A DNA stretch of 12,589 bases from positions 1 through 12,589 of the forward strand of contig JAJZMO010000015.1 of assembly GCA_021798235.1 (NCBI GenBank), given 5' to 3'. How positions within the stretch are numbered: the first letter of the stretch is position 1; each line of letters opens with the position of its first letter. The notes beneath the pieces are model-generated. The model did no database searches. It had not been told where the DNA came from and worked only from the letters and a program-made list of their open reading frames with translations. Below are positions 1 to 7,263 of this stretch, piece after piece. This DNA is from Acidobacteriota bacterium (GTDB lineage Bacteria; Acidobacteriota; Terriglobia; Terriglobales; Acidobacteriaceae). Both the position numbers and the translations under genes were made by a program.

Positions 1-1
1 A

Positions 2-256
2 GCCAGTCTGGCGCAGTTCGATGCAGCACTCGATGCGGCGCTCGTTGCTCCACAGGATAAGGAAGCGAACGACTCCTCCGTACACCTGCTGCTGGCTCTA
101 GCCCGCATGGATCGCGCACTGACGAACGACTCTGGCTCACTGCAACAACAGGCCGCGCAGGCGTTGCTGCCCCCATCTTTCGGCATCAGCGTTGGAGTCT
201 GGTTCGGCATGGCTGGCATGCTGCTCGTTGCAATCATTGGACTTAATCGTAAATAG
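2..256 (+). CDS. C-terminal fragment of a tail-anchored membrane protein, function unknown
   Basis: Reading from base 2 gives 84 codons ending in TAG at 254-256; the start lies outside the window. The visible part is a soluble, Ala/Leu/Gln-rich helical stretch followed by one hydrophobic segment near the C-terminus (FGISVGVWFGMAGMLLVAII), then the short polar end GLNRK. This is the layout of a protein anchored by its last helix, with most of its mass on one side of the membrane. I do not recognise the family. The soluble part resembles repeat-type helical proteins, but nothing diagnostic is present. The 159 bp to the next gene argue against tight coupling with it. The frame is supported by uninterrupted length and the coherent membrane segment. 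Confidence 0.6.
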   Translation, partial: ASLAQFDAALDAALVAPQDKEANDSSVHLLLALARMDRALTNDSGSLQQQAAQALLPPSFGISVGVWFGMAGMLLVAIIGLNRK

Positions 257-415
257 CCCTTCCGCTTCGCTCCAAAGACTTCTATCTTGTCCTGCAATGG
301 TAAAAATTTGGGTACATTCCGCAAGTTTTTGTATTTTTTTCTTTACACGCACAGCGGTCGGTGTACTGTTATAGGCAGAGAATTCCAACATCACAGCGGT
401 ACAACGGGGCAGACC

Positions 416-793
416 ATGAAGTCCAAGGTGCTGGTAGTTGATGACGACCCATTGGTAGCCGATACGCTGTGCCTGATCTTTCAGAAGCGAGGCTACGATT
501 GCCGCGCTTCCTACTCAGGCAACGAGGCGCTGTCTTGCGCCAAACAATTTGCTCCAGAGCTGCTGCTCTGTGACATTACCATGCCCGGTATGAGCGGATT
601 GGAGGTTGCCTCCTCCATCGCAGATACGCTGCCTAGCTGTTGCATTCTGCTGTTGACTGCGCATTATGGCAACCTTAGATCTGCGCGGCAGTGCGTGCAT
701 ACGCTCAGCGTGCCCAACCGCGTGATGACTAAGCCGGTGCAACCCGATGAGTTGCTGCATCAGGCACACACTCTGTTGCATGCCGTACACTAG
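416..793 (+). CDS. Stand-alone response regulator receiver domain (CheY-like)
   Basis: A 125-residue single-domain receiver with no output domain. The acidic pocket is the DDD of KVLVVDDDPLV near the N-terminus. The phospho-acceptor Asp is in LLLCDITMPGMSGLEV, the conserved Thr in LLLTAH, and the conserved Lys in MTKPVQP. These are all the residues needed for phosphotransfer from a histidine kinase. The frame is open upstream to 287, but the domain begins exactly at the ATG at 416, which is preceded by a weak purine-rich GGGGCAG; I therefore choose 416. The upstream region (257-415) is AT-rich but holds no convincing promoter hexamers. No kinase is in the window. Its position near motAB makes a chemotaxis or motility role possible, but this is inference, because single receivers serve many pathways. 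Confidence 0.85.
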   Translation: MKSKVLVVDDDPLVADTLCLIFQKRGYDCRASYSGNEALSCAKQFAPELLLCDITMPGMSGLEVASSIADTLPSCCILLLTAHYGNLRSARQCVHTLSVPNRVMTKPVQPDELLHQAHTLLHAVH

Positions 794-912
794 GGTGCTT
801 GTGTGCCCGGACCCGGTGCCAGCGCGTTTTCCTGCCCAGAGATCACAACGGCGCGGCGCAAAATTTTTGGTGACGCAGCACCTGCCATGTTACTCGCTGT
901 TTCAGCCCCAAT

Positions 913-1430
913 CTAGAGAAAGCTTGGCGATGGTGGAAGCGAGGTCGTGCGTGCTGTGAAGTCCATTCGTACTTTTCCACGTAGCGAGAGATTCGTTTCC
1001 ACAATGGCACCTGTTGCATTTGGTTTGTGGATGTCCAATGACTCTAGTGCGCGTCTGCACTGTGCGTAAGAAGACCGGCGGGAATAGGTTCGATTGTTTT
1101 TCCGGGCGGCTGCCAAAGTACTCGAAAATTGTCGATTCCACTCGTACGCAATGACCGTAAACACGTAACCACCGTCTTCCGGGACGTTGATGTCCGTCGA
1201 AAATTTTACAGAGTAACTTCCTTAAAGTACAAATTCTGAGCCGCGTGCATCACCGGTGTTTTCTGTCCGTCAATCGTAACCATGAAGTGATTGGAAGCAA
1301 TTTTGGGTGGTACCGGAGCCAACACGTGACCGCGCGCCCACGCAGAGGGTACCCACAGCCCCGTCCACAAGGTGAAGGCCAGGATGCATGTCTTTGTGAC
1401 GGGGCGGCGAAGAAAATCTCGCAGCGCCAT
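913..1430 (-). pseudogene. Decayed gene for an exported protein, frameshifted
   Basis: On the minus strand an ATG at 1430 opens a clear signal peptide: basic MALRDFLRRPVTK, a hydrophobic core, then WVPSAWA-RG as a likely signal peptidase I site. After 74 codons the frame hits TAA at 1206-1208. An overlapping frame is open from about 1221 to 913 and continues with plausible beta-rich sequence (YSVKFSTDINVPEDGGYVF), so one missing base between 1209 and 1221 would join them into about 170 residues. A third minus frame (902-1141) contains CNRCH followed by ATWKST, which resembles a c-type haem site, so more shifts may exist. I cannot name the family. The gene is divergent from the motility operon. 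It could instead be two short unrelated ORFs. Confidence 0.45.
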
Positions 1431-1547
1431 GAAATATCCAGCTTGTCCGACTTCTTAGCCAGCATCCCCATAGCCTATATGGTATCGATGGGAAAATGAT
1501 TCAAAGTTGAGTCTGGCATAGACGCAGATGTCCATTTTTCTTTCCTT

Positions 1548-1575
1548 TCAAGTGTCTCTGGCGCGTTGCCGATAA
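1548..1575 (+). promoter_or_regulatory. Probable sigma-28 (FliA-type) flagellar promoter
   Basis: TCAAGTGT at 1548-1555, then 12 bases, then GCCGATAA at 1568-1575. The well-known enterobacterial FliA consensus is TAAAGTTT-N11-GCCGATAA, so the -10 element matches 8 of 8 and the -35 matches 6 of 8, with a spacer one base longer. Transcription would start near 1582, about 34 bases before the ATG at 1616 of the PAS-GGDEF-motA-motB operon. That is exactly the gene set expected under a late flagellar sigma factor. The match was found by eye and is untested. Confidence 0.6.
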
Positions 1576-1615
1576 GCAAACTGAGGCAGTCTGGACTTCG
1601 CCGAACCTGGGCAGA

Positions 1616-2605
1616 ATGTGTGATTGTGTGACCTTGCTGGAGGCAACTCTGGAATTGATGGAGGAGGGGATCGCTGTTCTCGATCCGCAGTCGAACGTGG
1701 CCCATTGGAACAACGTGGCTGCGGAGCTGACGGGATACAGCGCGGAGGAGGTTATTGGCCGAAAATTCTCGGAAAATCTCTTCCACATTAATCAGGAACA
1801 TCAGGATCACGTCGCAGCCAGCCTGCTGGCGCGTCGCACTGCGCGTGCGCAGGGGATTCGCATGCACGCCGGATTTTATTCCCGAACGCCGGTTGCGCTC
1901 GATAAGCCTGTAGAGAAAAAAATCGCAGTGCGGCCAACGTTGGTTTCCATCCACCACAAGCTGGGACACAGCGTGCCCGGCATGTTGCATAGGGCCGATC
2001 TGCACGATGAACAAGATGCCAAGATCGGCGAAGCGCTGATGTTTTACCCCGTGGAAGAGGCCGCGATGTTGCCGCATGGCGACAGCGACGAAGGCACAGA
2101 GATTGAAGCCGATCAGGCGGAGATGGAAGACCGGCTGGCGGCGGCCTATCACCAGTGGTTGACGAGCGGGCTGCCGATGAGCTTGCTGTGGATCCGCGTG
2201 GATCAGGCGCGAACGCTACGCAAGACGCACGGCCACGAAGCCTGTGAAGAGATGCTGCACCGGGTCAGCGACATGCTGCTGCGGCAAAAAAGGCCAGCGG
2301 AAACTCTGGGGCGCTGGGGAGATGATGAATTTTTGATGATCTCGCATGAACACTCCCCAGAGGTTTTGTTGCAGCATGCACAGCGGCTGGTTGGGCTGGC
2401 CCGCACGGTTGAGTTCCAGTGGTGGGGAGATCGCGTGGAGTTGACCATCAGCATCGGGCTGGCCCATGCAACGGCAGACGCCAAACTGGAGTTGTTGCTG
2501 GAGCAGGCGCAGGGCGCGATGCGGAACAGTGAATTTGCCGGTGGCAACCGCGTTACGCAAGCTCATGCCGCGGAACCCTACATCGCGGAACCAAGGAGAG
2601 ATTGA
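1616..2605 (+). CDS. PAS domain protein with degenerate GGDEF domain, first gene of the motAB operon
   Basis: A 329-residue soluble protein. Residues about 8-60 form a PAS domain (GIAVLDPQSNVAHWNNVAAE, then LTGYSAEEVIGR). Residues about 60-160 are an extension that I read as the rest of the sensor part plus a linker. Residues about 165-315 form a GGDEF domain. The signature loop is GDDEF (235-239) instead of GGDEF, and the inhibitory-site position reads RPAE (226-229) instead of RxxD. Cyclic-di-GMP synthesis is therefore doubtful; the domain may bind nucleotide or act as a protein partner. It overlaps motA by one base and follows a sigma-28-like promoter, so it is probably co-regulated with the stator and may modulate motility. 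The ATG at 1616 is the only ATG or GTG start ahead of the PAS domain in this frame; its ribosome site is weak. Confidence 0.82.
   Translation: MCDCVTLLEATLELMEEGIAVLDPQSNVAHWNNVAAELTGYSAEEVIGRKFSENLFHINQEHQDHVAASLLARRTARAQGIRMHAGFYSRTPVALDKPVEKKIAVRPTLVSIHHKLGHSVPGMLHRADLHDEQDAKIGEALMFYPVEEAAMLPHGDSDEGTEIEADQAEMEDRLAAAYHQWLTSGLPMSLLWIRVDQARTLRKTHGHEACEEMLHRVSDMLLRQKRPAETLGRWGDDEFLMISHEHSPEVLLQHAQRLVGLARTVEFQWWGDRVELTISIGLAHATADAKLELLLEQAQGAMRNSEFAGGNRVTQAHAAEPYIAEPRRD
2593..2598 (+). promoter_or_regulatory. Ribosome binding site that fixes the motA start
   Basis: AAGGAG sits six bases before the ATG at 2605 but only three before the in-frame TTG at 2602. It therefore supports the ATG start, and with it a one-base overlap (TGATG) with the upstream stop codon and likely translational coupling. 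Confidence 0.75.
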
Positions 2606-3501
2606 TGTTTTCCATCATTGGCATTGTCGTCGTTTTTGGCGCAGTCATCAGTGGCTTCCTCATGGAAAAAGGCCACATACTGGTGCTCATTCAACCGTCA
2701 GAAATGGTGACGATTGGCGGAGCCGCTCTGGGAACGATTCTGATCGCAAACCCATTGTCGACGATTAAAGCCATGGTCTCAGGCGTGCTCGGCGTGTTGA
2801 CTCCGTCGGCCTTTGGCAAAGACCGGTATCTAAGCACGCTGAGAATGATGTATGAACTCTTCAACAAGGTGCGTAAGGGCGGTCTCACTTCCATTGAGGC
2901 CGATGTAGAAAAACCGCACGAGAGCGAAATCTTTAAACGTTACCCGCAATTTTTGCACGATCATCACTCCGAGGCATTTATTTGCGACACCATGCGAACA
3001 GCCATCAGCGGGGGCGTTGATCCGTTTGACATGGATCAGATGATGGAACTCGATATGGAAGTGGCGCATCATGAAGCACTGCAGCCCATCCAAGCGCTCA
3101 CCACAGTGGCAGACTCACTGCCCGGACTGGGCATCGTGGCCGCTGTTTTGGGCGTTGTCATCACGATGGGATCGCTGGGTGGCCCGCCGGAGGAGATCGG
3201 AAAAAAAGTGGCTGCTGCCTTGGTCGGAACATTTCTCGGCATTCTCATGTGCTATGGCGTGGTGGGTCCGCTGGCCGCCAACATGACCAAAGCCGTAGAG
3301 GAACACAACGCATACCTGCATGTACTGCGCGTCATCATCCTGGCGTTTCTCAAGGGGCTGGCACCGATTCTAGCCATAGAGATGGGCCGTCGCGCCATTC
3401 CAGAAGGCGTTCGTCCAACCTTTGACGAGATGGAAAAGGAATGCAAGAAGCCGGCCGCAGCGGTAACCGAAGCCAAGCACGCCGACGGCGCGGCAGCATA
3501 A
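2605..3501 (+). CDS. motA: Flagellar motor stator protein MotA
   Basis: A 298-residue inner-membrane protein, the A subunit of the proton-driven flagellar stator. The alignment to E. coli MotA is close enough that key residues fall at the same numbers: R90 and E98 in the cytoplasmic loop (VRKGGLTSIE), which interact with rotor FliG, and the functional prolines P173 (DSLPGLGIVAAV) and P222 (GVVGPLAANM) flanking the paired C-terminal membrane helices. Two N-terminal helices (about 1-20 and 33-50) and the loop motif EKPHESEIF are also present. The C-terminal tail is Lys/Ala-rich. It starts in a one-base overlap with the GGDEF-like gene and ends 10 bases before motB, whose ribosome site overlaps the motA stop. 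The gene appears intact and functional. Confidence 0.97.
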   Translation: MFSIIGIVVVFGAVISGFLMEKGHILVLIQPSEMVTIGGAALGTILIANPLSTIKAMVSGVLGVLTPSAFGKDRYLSTLRMMYELFNKVRKGGLTSIEADVEKPHESEIFKRYPQFLHDHHSEAFICDTMRTAISGGVDPFDMDQMMELDMEVAHHEALQPIQALTTVADSLPGLGIVAAVLGVVITMGSLGGPPEEIGKKVAAALVGTFLGILMCYGVVGPLAANMTKAVEEHNAYLHVLRVIILAFLKGLAPILAIEMGRRAIPEGVRPTFDEMEKECKKPAAAVTEAKHADGAAA

Positions 3502-3511
3502 GGAGCGAGGC

Positions 3512-4387
3512 ATGGCTGCCGACGGCAAACCCGTTCGACCCATTATCGTCATCAAGAAAAAAGTTTCCCATGGCGGCCACCACGGCGGCGCGTGGAAGGT
3601 GGCTTACGCTGATTTTGTGACGGCGATGATGTCGCTATTCATCGTGCTGTGGCTGATGAACTCCACGCCGAAGATCAAAAAGGCCGTCGCCGGTTACTTC
3701 AACGATCCCAACAGCAGCGGACACGAAACCGGCACCACGGAGATGGGATCCAAAATGGGTTCCAGCAGCACCATCTCCGTGGATCAGCAGAACATGCAAA
3801 AGTTGAAGGATCAGATTGAAGCCATGATTATGCAGGAATCGGATCTGCACCAGCTCTCTGATCAGATTCTGATCACCATCACCAATGAAGGCCTGCGCAT
3901 GGACTTGCTGGAGAACAAAGGCAGCACATTTTTTGAAAGCGGAAGCTCCAAGCTAAGCCCCAGTGGAACCAAGCTGCTTACACTGATCGCAGCCAAAGTA
4001 AAGCTGCTGCCCAATAAGCTCTTGATCGAAGGCTACACAGACGCTGCACCCTTTTCCAACGGTAGCGACTATACCAACTGGGAGTTGTCGGCGGATCGAG
4101 CCAACGCAGTCCGGCGGCTCATGCAGCATAACGGAGTTGGGTCGAATCAGGTGGCTGAGGTGCGCGGCTACGGCGACCAAATGTTGCGTGTGCCCTCGCG
4201 CCCGATGGATCCATCCAACCGGCGGGTGTCTCTAATCGTGAAGTGGCAGGATGGCCCTCCGGTCGCCAGCACTCATGAGAATTCTTCGCCAGAAAAAACG
4301 CGCAAAGATGAAAAAGCGATGCAAGGTCCCGCCGCGATCCCGGCTGCGAAAAGCCGATCCGCCAAGCCAGCCGTGCGGCCGTCATAG
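3512..4387 (+). CDS. motB: Flagellar motor stator protein MotB
   Basis: A 291-residue partner of MotA that anchors the stator to peptidoglycan. A basic N-terminus (IKKKVSHGGHHGGAWK) leads into AYADFVTAMMSLFIVLWLMN, the single membrane helix carrying the proton-accepting Asp (D34 here, D32 in E. coli). A plug/linker region follows. The OmpA-like peptidoglycan-binding domain covers about 140-250, with LIEGYTDAAPF, NWELSADRANAVRRLM and PSNRRVSLIV. The last 45 residues are a charged, low-complexity tail. TAAGGAG (3499-3505) gives a ribosome site six bases before the ATG. It is the last gene of the operon; transcription probably ends at the hairpin at 4586-4626, about 200 bp downstream. All key residues are present. 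Confidence 0.96.
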   Translation: MAADGKPVRPIIVIKKKVSHGGHHGGAWKVAYADFVTAMMSLFIVLWLMNSTPKIKKAVAGYFNDPNSSGHETGTTEMGSKMGSSSTISVDQQNMQKLKDQIEAMIMQESDLHQLSDQILITITNEGLRMDLLENKGSTFFESGSSKLSPSGTKLLTLIAAKVKLLPNKLLIEGYTDAAPFSNGSDYTNWELSADRANAVRRLMQHNGVGSNQVAEVRGYGDQMLRVPSRPMDPSNRRVSLIVKWQDGPPVASTHENSSPEKTRKDEKAMQGPAAIPAAKSRSAKPAVRPS

Positions 4388-4585
4388 GCGTACTCCAGCG
4401 CGAATGGAAGCGCGGGATGAAGTGTGGTTTGCTCAGAGTTGGTGGAGGCTGCTGGATTCGAGCATTTTCACAGCCTTTGCATTGTGTAGGCTGCTGATTC
4501 CAGTAAGTGAAGAAAGCGACAAAAAGGCTACTGGCATGCCCGGCGAATTTTGAACCAGTGAATGAAAGAGAGAAACTGGACAAAA
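4388..4585 (+). other. Non-coding stretch after motB
   Basis: No credible gene on either strand. The 154-codon minus-strand ORF running through here into motB has no ribosome site or recognisable domain and is antisense to motB. Only short imperfect inverted repeats (for example CCAGT at 4554 with ACTGG about 15 bases on) are visible. This is most simply the untranslated 3' end of the motAB transcript. Confidence 0.5.
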
Positions 4586-4626
4586 GGAGCAGGATGATTA
4601 GAGTTGAACTCCCATCATCCTGCTCC
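4586..4626. terminator. Bidirectional hairpin terminator between motB and the interrupted ompA-like gene
   Basis: GGAGCAGGATGAT (4586-4598) and ATCATCCTGCTCC (4614-4626) form a perfect 13-bp stem with a 15-base loop. On the + strand the stem is followed by CAGTTTTG; on the minus strand by TTTTGTCC. It lies between the + strand motB and the original stop codon (4679-4681) of the minus-strand OmpA-family gene, where convergent genes would share a terminator. Confidence 0.75.
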
Positions 4627-4678
4627 CAGTTTTGTTACTACTATTTGTGAAGTTACCGCATACATTGCTGAACGTTGT

Positions 4679-4734
4679 TTACTTTGCGTGTGCCTTGCGT
4701 GCAGTTTTTGATTTTGGTTTCGTCTTGCTAATAA
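4679..4734 (-). pseudogene. Severed 3' end of the OmpA-family gene
   Basis: Read on the minus strand after the shared TTATTA, this piece encodes SKTKPKSKTARKAHAK followed by TAA (4681-4679), a Lys-rich tail. The rest of the gene ends 3.5 kb away at 8273. Joining the two at the duplicated TTATTA gives ...SLVLI-SKTKPKSK... with no frame break. Without the frameshift base near 9912-9917 the whole gene would be 636 codons including the stop. This remnant has no start codon or promoter and is not expressed as a gene of its own. Confidence 0.85.
4729..4734. repeat. Target-site duplication, left copy
   Basis: TAATAA abuts the left inverted repeat. The same hexamer abuts the right inverted repeat at 8273-8278. 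IS1595-family elements usually duplicate 8 bp. TAATAAGG is shared at 4729-4736 and 8273-8280 if the first two G of the left repeat are counted, so the exact boundary is ambiguous by two bases. Confidence 0.7.
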
Positions 4735-4758
4735 GGGCAATTATATACTTAGCGTACC
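4735..4758 (+). repeat. Left terminal inverted repeat of the IS1595-family element
   Basis: Begins GGGCAATTATATACTT and continues to ACC at 4758. It pairs with 8249-8272 with three mismatches, all in the inner eight bases. At the positions where the right end has its TTGACA box, the left end reads TTAGCG, so it lacks the transposase -35 element. Confidence 0.85.
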
Positions 4759-4803
4759 GTAAGGTGTAGAATGGCTGGCGTCTCCAAGAGGTGAATACCG
4801 GCC

Positions 4804-6126
4804 ATGCCTGAAGCTCTGTCGCTCAGTCCCTCTACGCTTTTGATAGACGAACAGAATCCACGCATTTCCCAGCCGAACGCTGGCCAGACAAAGGCTTTGC
4901 AATCTCTTGCGGCCCTGCTCCAAGTCAAGTTGCAGAAACTTTGTGAGCATATCGTCAAGAATGGCATCAATCTTTCCGACCGTCCGATTGTCATGCCATT
5001 CAAGGATGATCTCAACCGCTATGTGGTTTTAGAGGGAAATAGGCGTTTGGCTGCGCTCAAAGCACTGGAAAATCCAGAGTGGCTGAGTGGCGCAGTCGCT
5101 CCTGGCATACTCACAGCGATACGGCGTCTCAGTCGAGACTATCAAGCGAATCCTATCGATCAATTGGACTGTGTTGTCTATAAAGATCGGGAGGAAGCTC
5201 GTCCATGGATCGAGTTGCGCCACACAGGCGAAAACGGCGGAGCCGGAGTTGTTCCGTGGGGGCATGAGGAATCAGGCAGGTATCGCGCGAGAACGGGAGC
5301 GCTCCCCATAGCGTCGCAGGCGCTCAACTTCTTAGAGGGCTTGGGATCGCTCACGCCTGATGAGCGAAAGAAATTGCCCGTTACAAGTTTTAAGCGACTG
5401 CTCGACACTCCCGAAGTCCGGTCCAAATTGGGCCTTGAGGTGCAGAGTGGAACCCTTGCTTTGCTCGGAGAAACTAAGGCGGTTGGCAAGGCGCTGATGT
5501 ACGTTGTGAATCGCCTCGCAACGGGCAAAACCAAAGTTACAGATATTTACACGCGGGATCAAAGATTGGACTTTGCGAAAAAGATTCCAACAGACGTTGC
5601 CGTTCAGCATAAACTCACTGCCGGACACGGTACTCCTATCGGCGCTGGCAAAGCTACGACGCAGGGCAAAGGAAAATCTGCTGGATCGCGCGCCATAAGG
5701 CTGCGCGATAAATTGATTCCACGAGACTGCGTGCTCAATGTTACTGATCCGCGCGTGCGGCAAATTGAAATTGAATTGAGAAAGCTGGGACTCTCCGACT
5801 ACACCAACGCGGTCAGCGTGATGTTCCGGGTCTTCATTGAACTGAGTGCCGATTCGTATATCACCAAGGAGAGCCTATCACCCAAAGATCAAAAGCTGAG
5901 CACAAAATTGCTTGCGGTGCAAGCCGATCTTGTAACAAAAAATAAGCTCACGACGGGACAAGCCGCGCCTGTTCGCCTTCAGTGCCATAAGGACTCTTTT
6001 CTCGCGCCATCGACTGCGCTGATGAATGAATACGTCCATAACAGGTTCATCATCCCCGCTGTCGGTGACCTGCGAACGTACTGGGATAATTTGCAGCCAT
6101 TCATTACTGCCGTGTGGGCGCCGTAA
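4804..6126 (+). CDS. ParB/sulfiredoxin-domain protein, cargo gene of the element
   Basis: A 440-residue soluble protein. The N-terminal region has the two ParB/Srx hallmarks: a Box I-like LLIDEQNPRI (residues about 12-21) and a Box II-like VVLEGNRRLAALKAL (about 74-88, EGNRR at 77-81). The fold can bind or hydrolyse nucleotides and often acts on DNA. No helix-turn-helix is obvious after it. The middle (about 270-310) is a basic Gly/Ala/Lys-rich linker. The last 110 residues look like a separate helical domain ending in MNEYVHNRFIIPAVGDLR and a WDNLQPF motif. Similar ends occur, in my recollection, in proteins next to methylases and defence genes, but I cannot name the domain. The ATG at 4804 follows AAGAGGTGA at 4786-4794, a somewhat long spacing. 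It is cotranscribed with the methylase 47 bp downstream. It is unlikely to be a true partition ParB, because no ParA is present. Confidence 0.72.
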   Translation: MPEALSLSPSTLLIDEQNPRISQPNAGQTKALQSLAALLQVKLQKLCEHIVKNGINLSDRPIVMPFKDDLNRYVVLEGNRRLAALKALENPEWLSGAVAPGILTAIRRLSRDYQANPIDQLDCVVYKDREEARPWIELRHTGENGGAGVVPWGHEESGRYRARTGALPIASQALNFLEGLGSLTPDERKKLPVTSFKRLLDTPEVRSKLGLEVQSGTLALLGETKAVGKALMYVVNRLATGKTKVTDIYTRDQRLDFAKKIPTDVAVQHKLTAGHGTPIGAGKATTQGKGKSAGSRAIRLRDKLIPRDCVLNVTDPRVRQIEIELRKLGLSDYTNAVSVMFRVFIELSADSYITKESLSPKDQKLSTKLLAVQADLVTKNKLTTGQAAPVRLQCHKDSFLAPSTALMNEYVHNRFIIPAVGDLRTYWDNLQPFITAVWAP

Positions 6127-6173
6127 AAAAGTGCTGGCCAAGGACACATACAAGCGGCTATAGTGGCAGTGAG

Positions 6174-7232
6174 ATGCCTTTTTATACGCCATTACGATAC
6201 CCCGGAGGGAAGCGCCGTCTCGCAGCTGTCGTTGCTCGGCTTTTAGAACAAAACGGCATGGCGGACATTCAATATGCTGAGCCGTATGCCGGCGGAGCTG
6301 CGATTGCTCTCTCAATGCTCTTCGATGAACGAGCATCGGTCGTTCATATCAATGATCTGAGCCGCCCTGTTTATGCCTTTTGGTACTCGGTGCTGAATGA
6401 CACGGCGGAGCTATGCCATCGTATAGAAAAAGCCAAGGTAAATATGCGCGAGTGGCGTCGTCACCGCAAGATTTACGAAGAACAAGAAACAGCAGAATTG
6501 AATGAACTCGGCTTCGCTGCGCTTTTTCTCAATAGGACAAATCGTTCCGGCATCATTGGTGGGGGCGTAATCGGTGGACAAGAACAGAAAGGGGAGTGGG
6601 GTGTCGATGCGCGGTTCACGAAACCAGAACTGATTCATAGGATTCGCCGGATCGGTCGCTACGCCAGCAGGATCAAGCTGTATCAGATGGACGCTGAAGA
6701 TTTCACGAAATCGGTAGTTTCTAAACTTGGAAAAAATTCTTTCGCGTTCTACGATCCCCCCTATATCGAGAACGGGAGAGGCCTGTACCTCAATGACTAC
6801 TCAATCGGTGGCCACGAGAATTTATGCCGACGAGTTTTGAAACTAAAAACGCCGTGGGTCGTTACCTACGATTCTTCTGCAGTCAAACACGGTCTCTATG
6901 CTGGATGCCGTTGCATCTCATACGACCTGAGCTACAGCGCAAATGGACGACACATGGGTAAGGAAGTGATGTTTCTGTCGAACGATCTTGAAGTGCCGTC
7001 AGATTGGAACCCAGGTCAGCGTGTGTTCCTATCGTCGGAACGATCAGAGTATCCCGTTTATGGCATGATTGAGAGCATGAAGCCTCACCCCGAAATGATT
7101 GAGGGACCACGCGCGGGAGAGCGGTTCATGGACGCTCTCAGAACTGTTCTAAAGATTCCCAAGAGTTCAATCCCTACCCCATTCACAAAGCCTGTTAAGA
7201 AGAAGAAAAAGCCAGCCACCCGCCGGGGTTAG
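6174..7232 (+). CDS. D12-class (Dam-like) DNA adenine N6-methyltransferase, cargo gene
   Basis: A 352-residue enzyme expected to methylate adenine in double-stranded DNA using S-adenosylmethionine. The D12-class order is visible: LRYPGGKRR at the N-terminus (AdoMet-binding motif X region), AEPYAGGAAIAL at about 35-46 (motif I), and DPPY at 194-197 (catalytic motif IV) in FAFYDPPYIENGRG. A basic tail (KPVKKKKKPATRRG) ends the protein. The frame is open back to a GTG at 6114, which would overlap the ParB-domain gene. The ATG at 6174 is chosen because the family begins just before the LRYPGGK motif; its ribosome site is weak (GTGAG). No recognisable restriction endonuclease is beside it, so it is an orphan methylase or is paired with the ParB-domain protein. 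Its target sequence cannot be read from the protein. Confidence 0.9.
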   Translation: MPFYTPLRYPGGKRRLAAVVARLLEQNGMADIQYAEPYAGGAAIALSMLFDERASVVHINDLSRPVYAFWYSVLNDTAELCHRIEKAKVNMREWRRHRKIYEEQETAELNELGFAALFLNRTNRSGIIGGGVIGGQEQKGEWGVDARFTKPELIHRIRRIGRYASRIKLYQMDAEDFTKSVVSKLGKNSFAFYDPPYIENGRGLYLNDYSIGGHENLCRRVLKLKTPWVVTYDSSAVKHGLYAGCRCISYDLSYSANGRHMGKEVMFLSNDLEVPSDWNPGQRVFLSSERSEYPVYGMIESMKPHPEMIEGPRAGERFMDALRTVLKIPKSSIPTPFTKPVKKKKKPATRRG

Positions 7233-7241
7233 CTGGCTTTT
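7207..7241. terminator. Shared terminator of the cargo operon and transposase
   Basis: AAAAGCCAGC (7207-7216) and GCTGGCTTTT (7232-7241) form a perfect 10-bp stem with a 15-base loop. The left arm lies inside the methylase coding region and the stop codon TAG is at 7230-7232. On the minus strand the stem is followed by further T-rich sequence (TTCTTCTT), so it also suits the transposase, whose stop codon is at 7264-7266. Confidence 0.85.
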
Positions 7242-7263
7242 CGCCTTCCTCTATTCTGCCTTT

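Noticed and set aside
340..375. Sigma-70 promoter for the receiver gene (TTTACA at 342)
   Set aside because: No acceptable -10 hexamer at 16-18 bases; best candidates match only 3-4 of 6.
1514..1530. Sigma-54 promoter (TGGCAT near 1514)
   Set aside because: The GC dinucleotide expected at the -12 position is GA, and a far better sigma-28 match lies 40 bases downstream.
1475..2152. 225-codon minus-strand ORF opposite the PAS-GGDEF gene
   Set aside because: Antisense to a well-supported domain protein, with no ribosome site or recognisable motif; a reading-frame shadow.
4119..4583. 154-codon minus-strand ORF over the motB tail and downstream gap
   Set aside because: Composition is erratic (Ser/Pro/Arg/His-rich), no domain, no ribosome site, and half of it is antisense to motB.
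4804..6126. Plasmid/chromosome partition ParB with nearby origin
   Set aside because: No ParA partner, no parS-like palindromes seen, and the gene lies within a transposable element beside a methylase.
6114..6173. GTG start for the methylase at 6114
   Set aside because: Would add 20 residues with no family similarity and overlap the previous gene; the ATG at 6174 sits just before the family's N-terminal motif.
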